This document shows, one piece after another, positions 63,541 to 64,000 of a DNA stretch of 64,000 nucleotides. Position 1 is the first letter of the stretch. The number at the start of each line of letters is the position of its first letter. The notes beneath the pieces are model-generated. The model ran no database searches. It worked only from the letters and a program-made list of their open reading frames with translations, and was not told the DNA's origin. The stretch spans positions 101,881 through 165,880 of the forward strand of contig NZ_QCZF01000006.1 of NCBI RefSeq assembly GCF_003075095.1. The letters run 5' to 3'. The position numbers and the translations under genes were made by a program. Source of the stretch: Blastococcus litoris (GTDB taxonomy: Bacteria > Actinomycetota > Actinomycetes > Mycobacteriales > Geodermatophilaceae).

Positions 63541-64000
63541 TCAGTTGACGGATGGGTCTGCTGGGGCGGTCGAGAGCACCGCGAGCCGGCCGGTCTGCCG
63601 ACCCATGACCGCGCGCCACAGCTCCGGGCCCGACGCCTCGCTCAGCACGTCGTGGGGCCGGCCGGGGACGCAGGCCCAGGCACCTTCGGCGATCTCCCCG
63701 GCCAGCTGGCCCGGCGACCAGCCCGCGTAGCCGGCGAAGACCCGCAGGCCGCTGAGCTCGGTCTGCAGGTCGTCCGGGTCGCTGTCGAGGTCGACGAGGT
63801 ACACGTCGCCGGCCACCTTGCGCAGCGGGCCCTCGCCGTCGGCGACGACGACGGGGGACGTGGCCAGGCACAGCGCGGTGTCGGTCTCGCAGGGTCCGCC
63901 CACGTGGAACACCCCGGGGGAGACGGCGAGGTCGCACCAGCCGGGCAGCACGTCGCGGATCTCCACCTGGCTCGGACGGCCCAGGACCACGCCCAGGGTG
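63541..64000 (-). CDS. YqgE/AlgH-family protein (5' end cut by window edge)
   Basis: The visible 153 codons are the C-terminal part of a YqgE/AlgH protein. The usual family N-terminus (about 40 residues ending in GVVLNRP) is missing because the window ends; here TLGVVLGRPSQVEIRDVLPGW is already in frame at the edge, so the gene begins beyond 64000. LRVFAGYAGWSPGQLAGEI is the strongest family segment. Function is unsettled; the name comes from alginate regulation in Pseudomonas. Confidence 0.9.
   Translation of the reverse strand, partial: TLGVVLGRPSQVEIRDVLPGWCDLAVSPGVFHVGGPCETDTALCLATSPVVVADGEGPLRKVAGDVYLVDLDSDPDDLQTELSGLRVFAGYAGWSPGQLAGEIAEGAWACVPGRPHDVLSEASGPELWRAVMGRQTGRLAVLSTAPADPSVN

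Noticed and set aside
63901-63910. Possible fifth parS site
   Set aside because: CACGTGGAAC has only the right half of the palindrome; the left arm reads CGCC instead of GTTC, and the sequence is explained by the coding of YqgE.
1-64000. tRNA, rRNA, insertion sequence or prophage
   Set aside because: No T-loop-like GGTTCGAATCC pattern, transposase, integrase or phage structural gene was recognised; the helicase at 31275 is the only phage-like protein.

Overview
The window is very GC-rich DNA (third codon positions almost always G or C) from an actinobacterium. Gene content and protein style (mycothiol-type DinB-fold protein, DUF5318, 13E12-type HNH protein, DesA3-like desaturase with its reductase, PadR next to inositol phosphate synthase) fit the Geodermatophilaceae (Blastococcus, Geodermatophilus, Modestobacter); that assignment is an inference without a database search. 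The rpsF-ssb-rpsR-rplI genes, dnaB, and four perfect copies of a 14-bp parS-like palindrome indicate that the window lies in the origin-proximal part of the chromosome. No rRNA, tRNA, CRISPR array, insertion sequence or prophage was seen.

Layout. 1-7055: four tandem chemoreceptor genes on the minus strand (the first cut by the window edge), with long perfect hairpins after genes 2-4 and a repeated TTGTCGAC element in the intergenic DNA. 7360-9629: otsB-otsA (trehalose). 9643-10415: paired fluoride channels. 10514-11614: alpha-methylacyl-CoA racemase. 11643-15196: ngg-asnO, the two enzymes of the compatible solute N-acetylglutaminylglutamine amide (NAGGN). 15297-27160: secreted subtilase, aldo/keto reductase, small membrane proteins, a LOV-GAF-PP2C blue-light phosphatase, flavin reductase plus HMG-CoA-lyase-like enzyme, a PAS-GGDEF diguanylate cyclase and a fifth chemoreceptor. 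27225-31208: M20 peptidase, phosphoglucomutase, YnfA-like protein and an alpha/beta hydrolase. 31275-37083: a solitary phage-style helicase, small conserved proteins, and a NfeD-flotillin pair.

37217-40734 is a plus-strand group (dinB, an alkyl-DHAP-synthase-like flavoenzyme, a methyltransferase). A 13E12-type HNH gene follows with a LexA-type SOS box just before its start. 42777-47283 holds a PucR regulator divergent from a reductase-desaturase operon. 47344-55188 holds a secreted EF-hand hydrolase, dnaB, a 1-kb gap with DnaA-box-like sites, the ribosomal/ssb operon and a membrane-anchored secreted protein. 55329-64000 holds endonuclease IV, a GT87-type membrane glycosyltransferase, a class A penicillin-binding protein, DUF5318, the PadR-ino1 operon with a palindromic operator, a lipoprotein and the 3' part of a YqgE/AlgH gene.

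Themes. Signal input is rich: five chemoreceptors, one LOV photoreceptor and one diguanylate cyclase. Osmotic and desiccation tolerance is served by trehalose and NAGGN synthesis. The most notable non-coding signals are the four parS-like sites, three of them lying 0-3 bp from a long hairpin; the repeated element between the chemoreceptor genes; the SOS box; and the DnaA-box cluster upstream of dnaB. Most genes are packed tightly, with many 4-bp stop/start overlaps that imply translational coupling.
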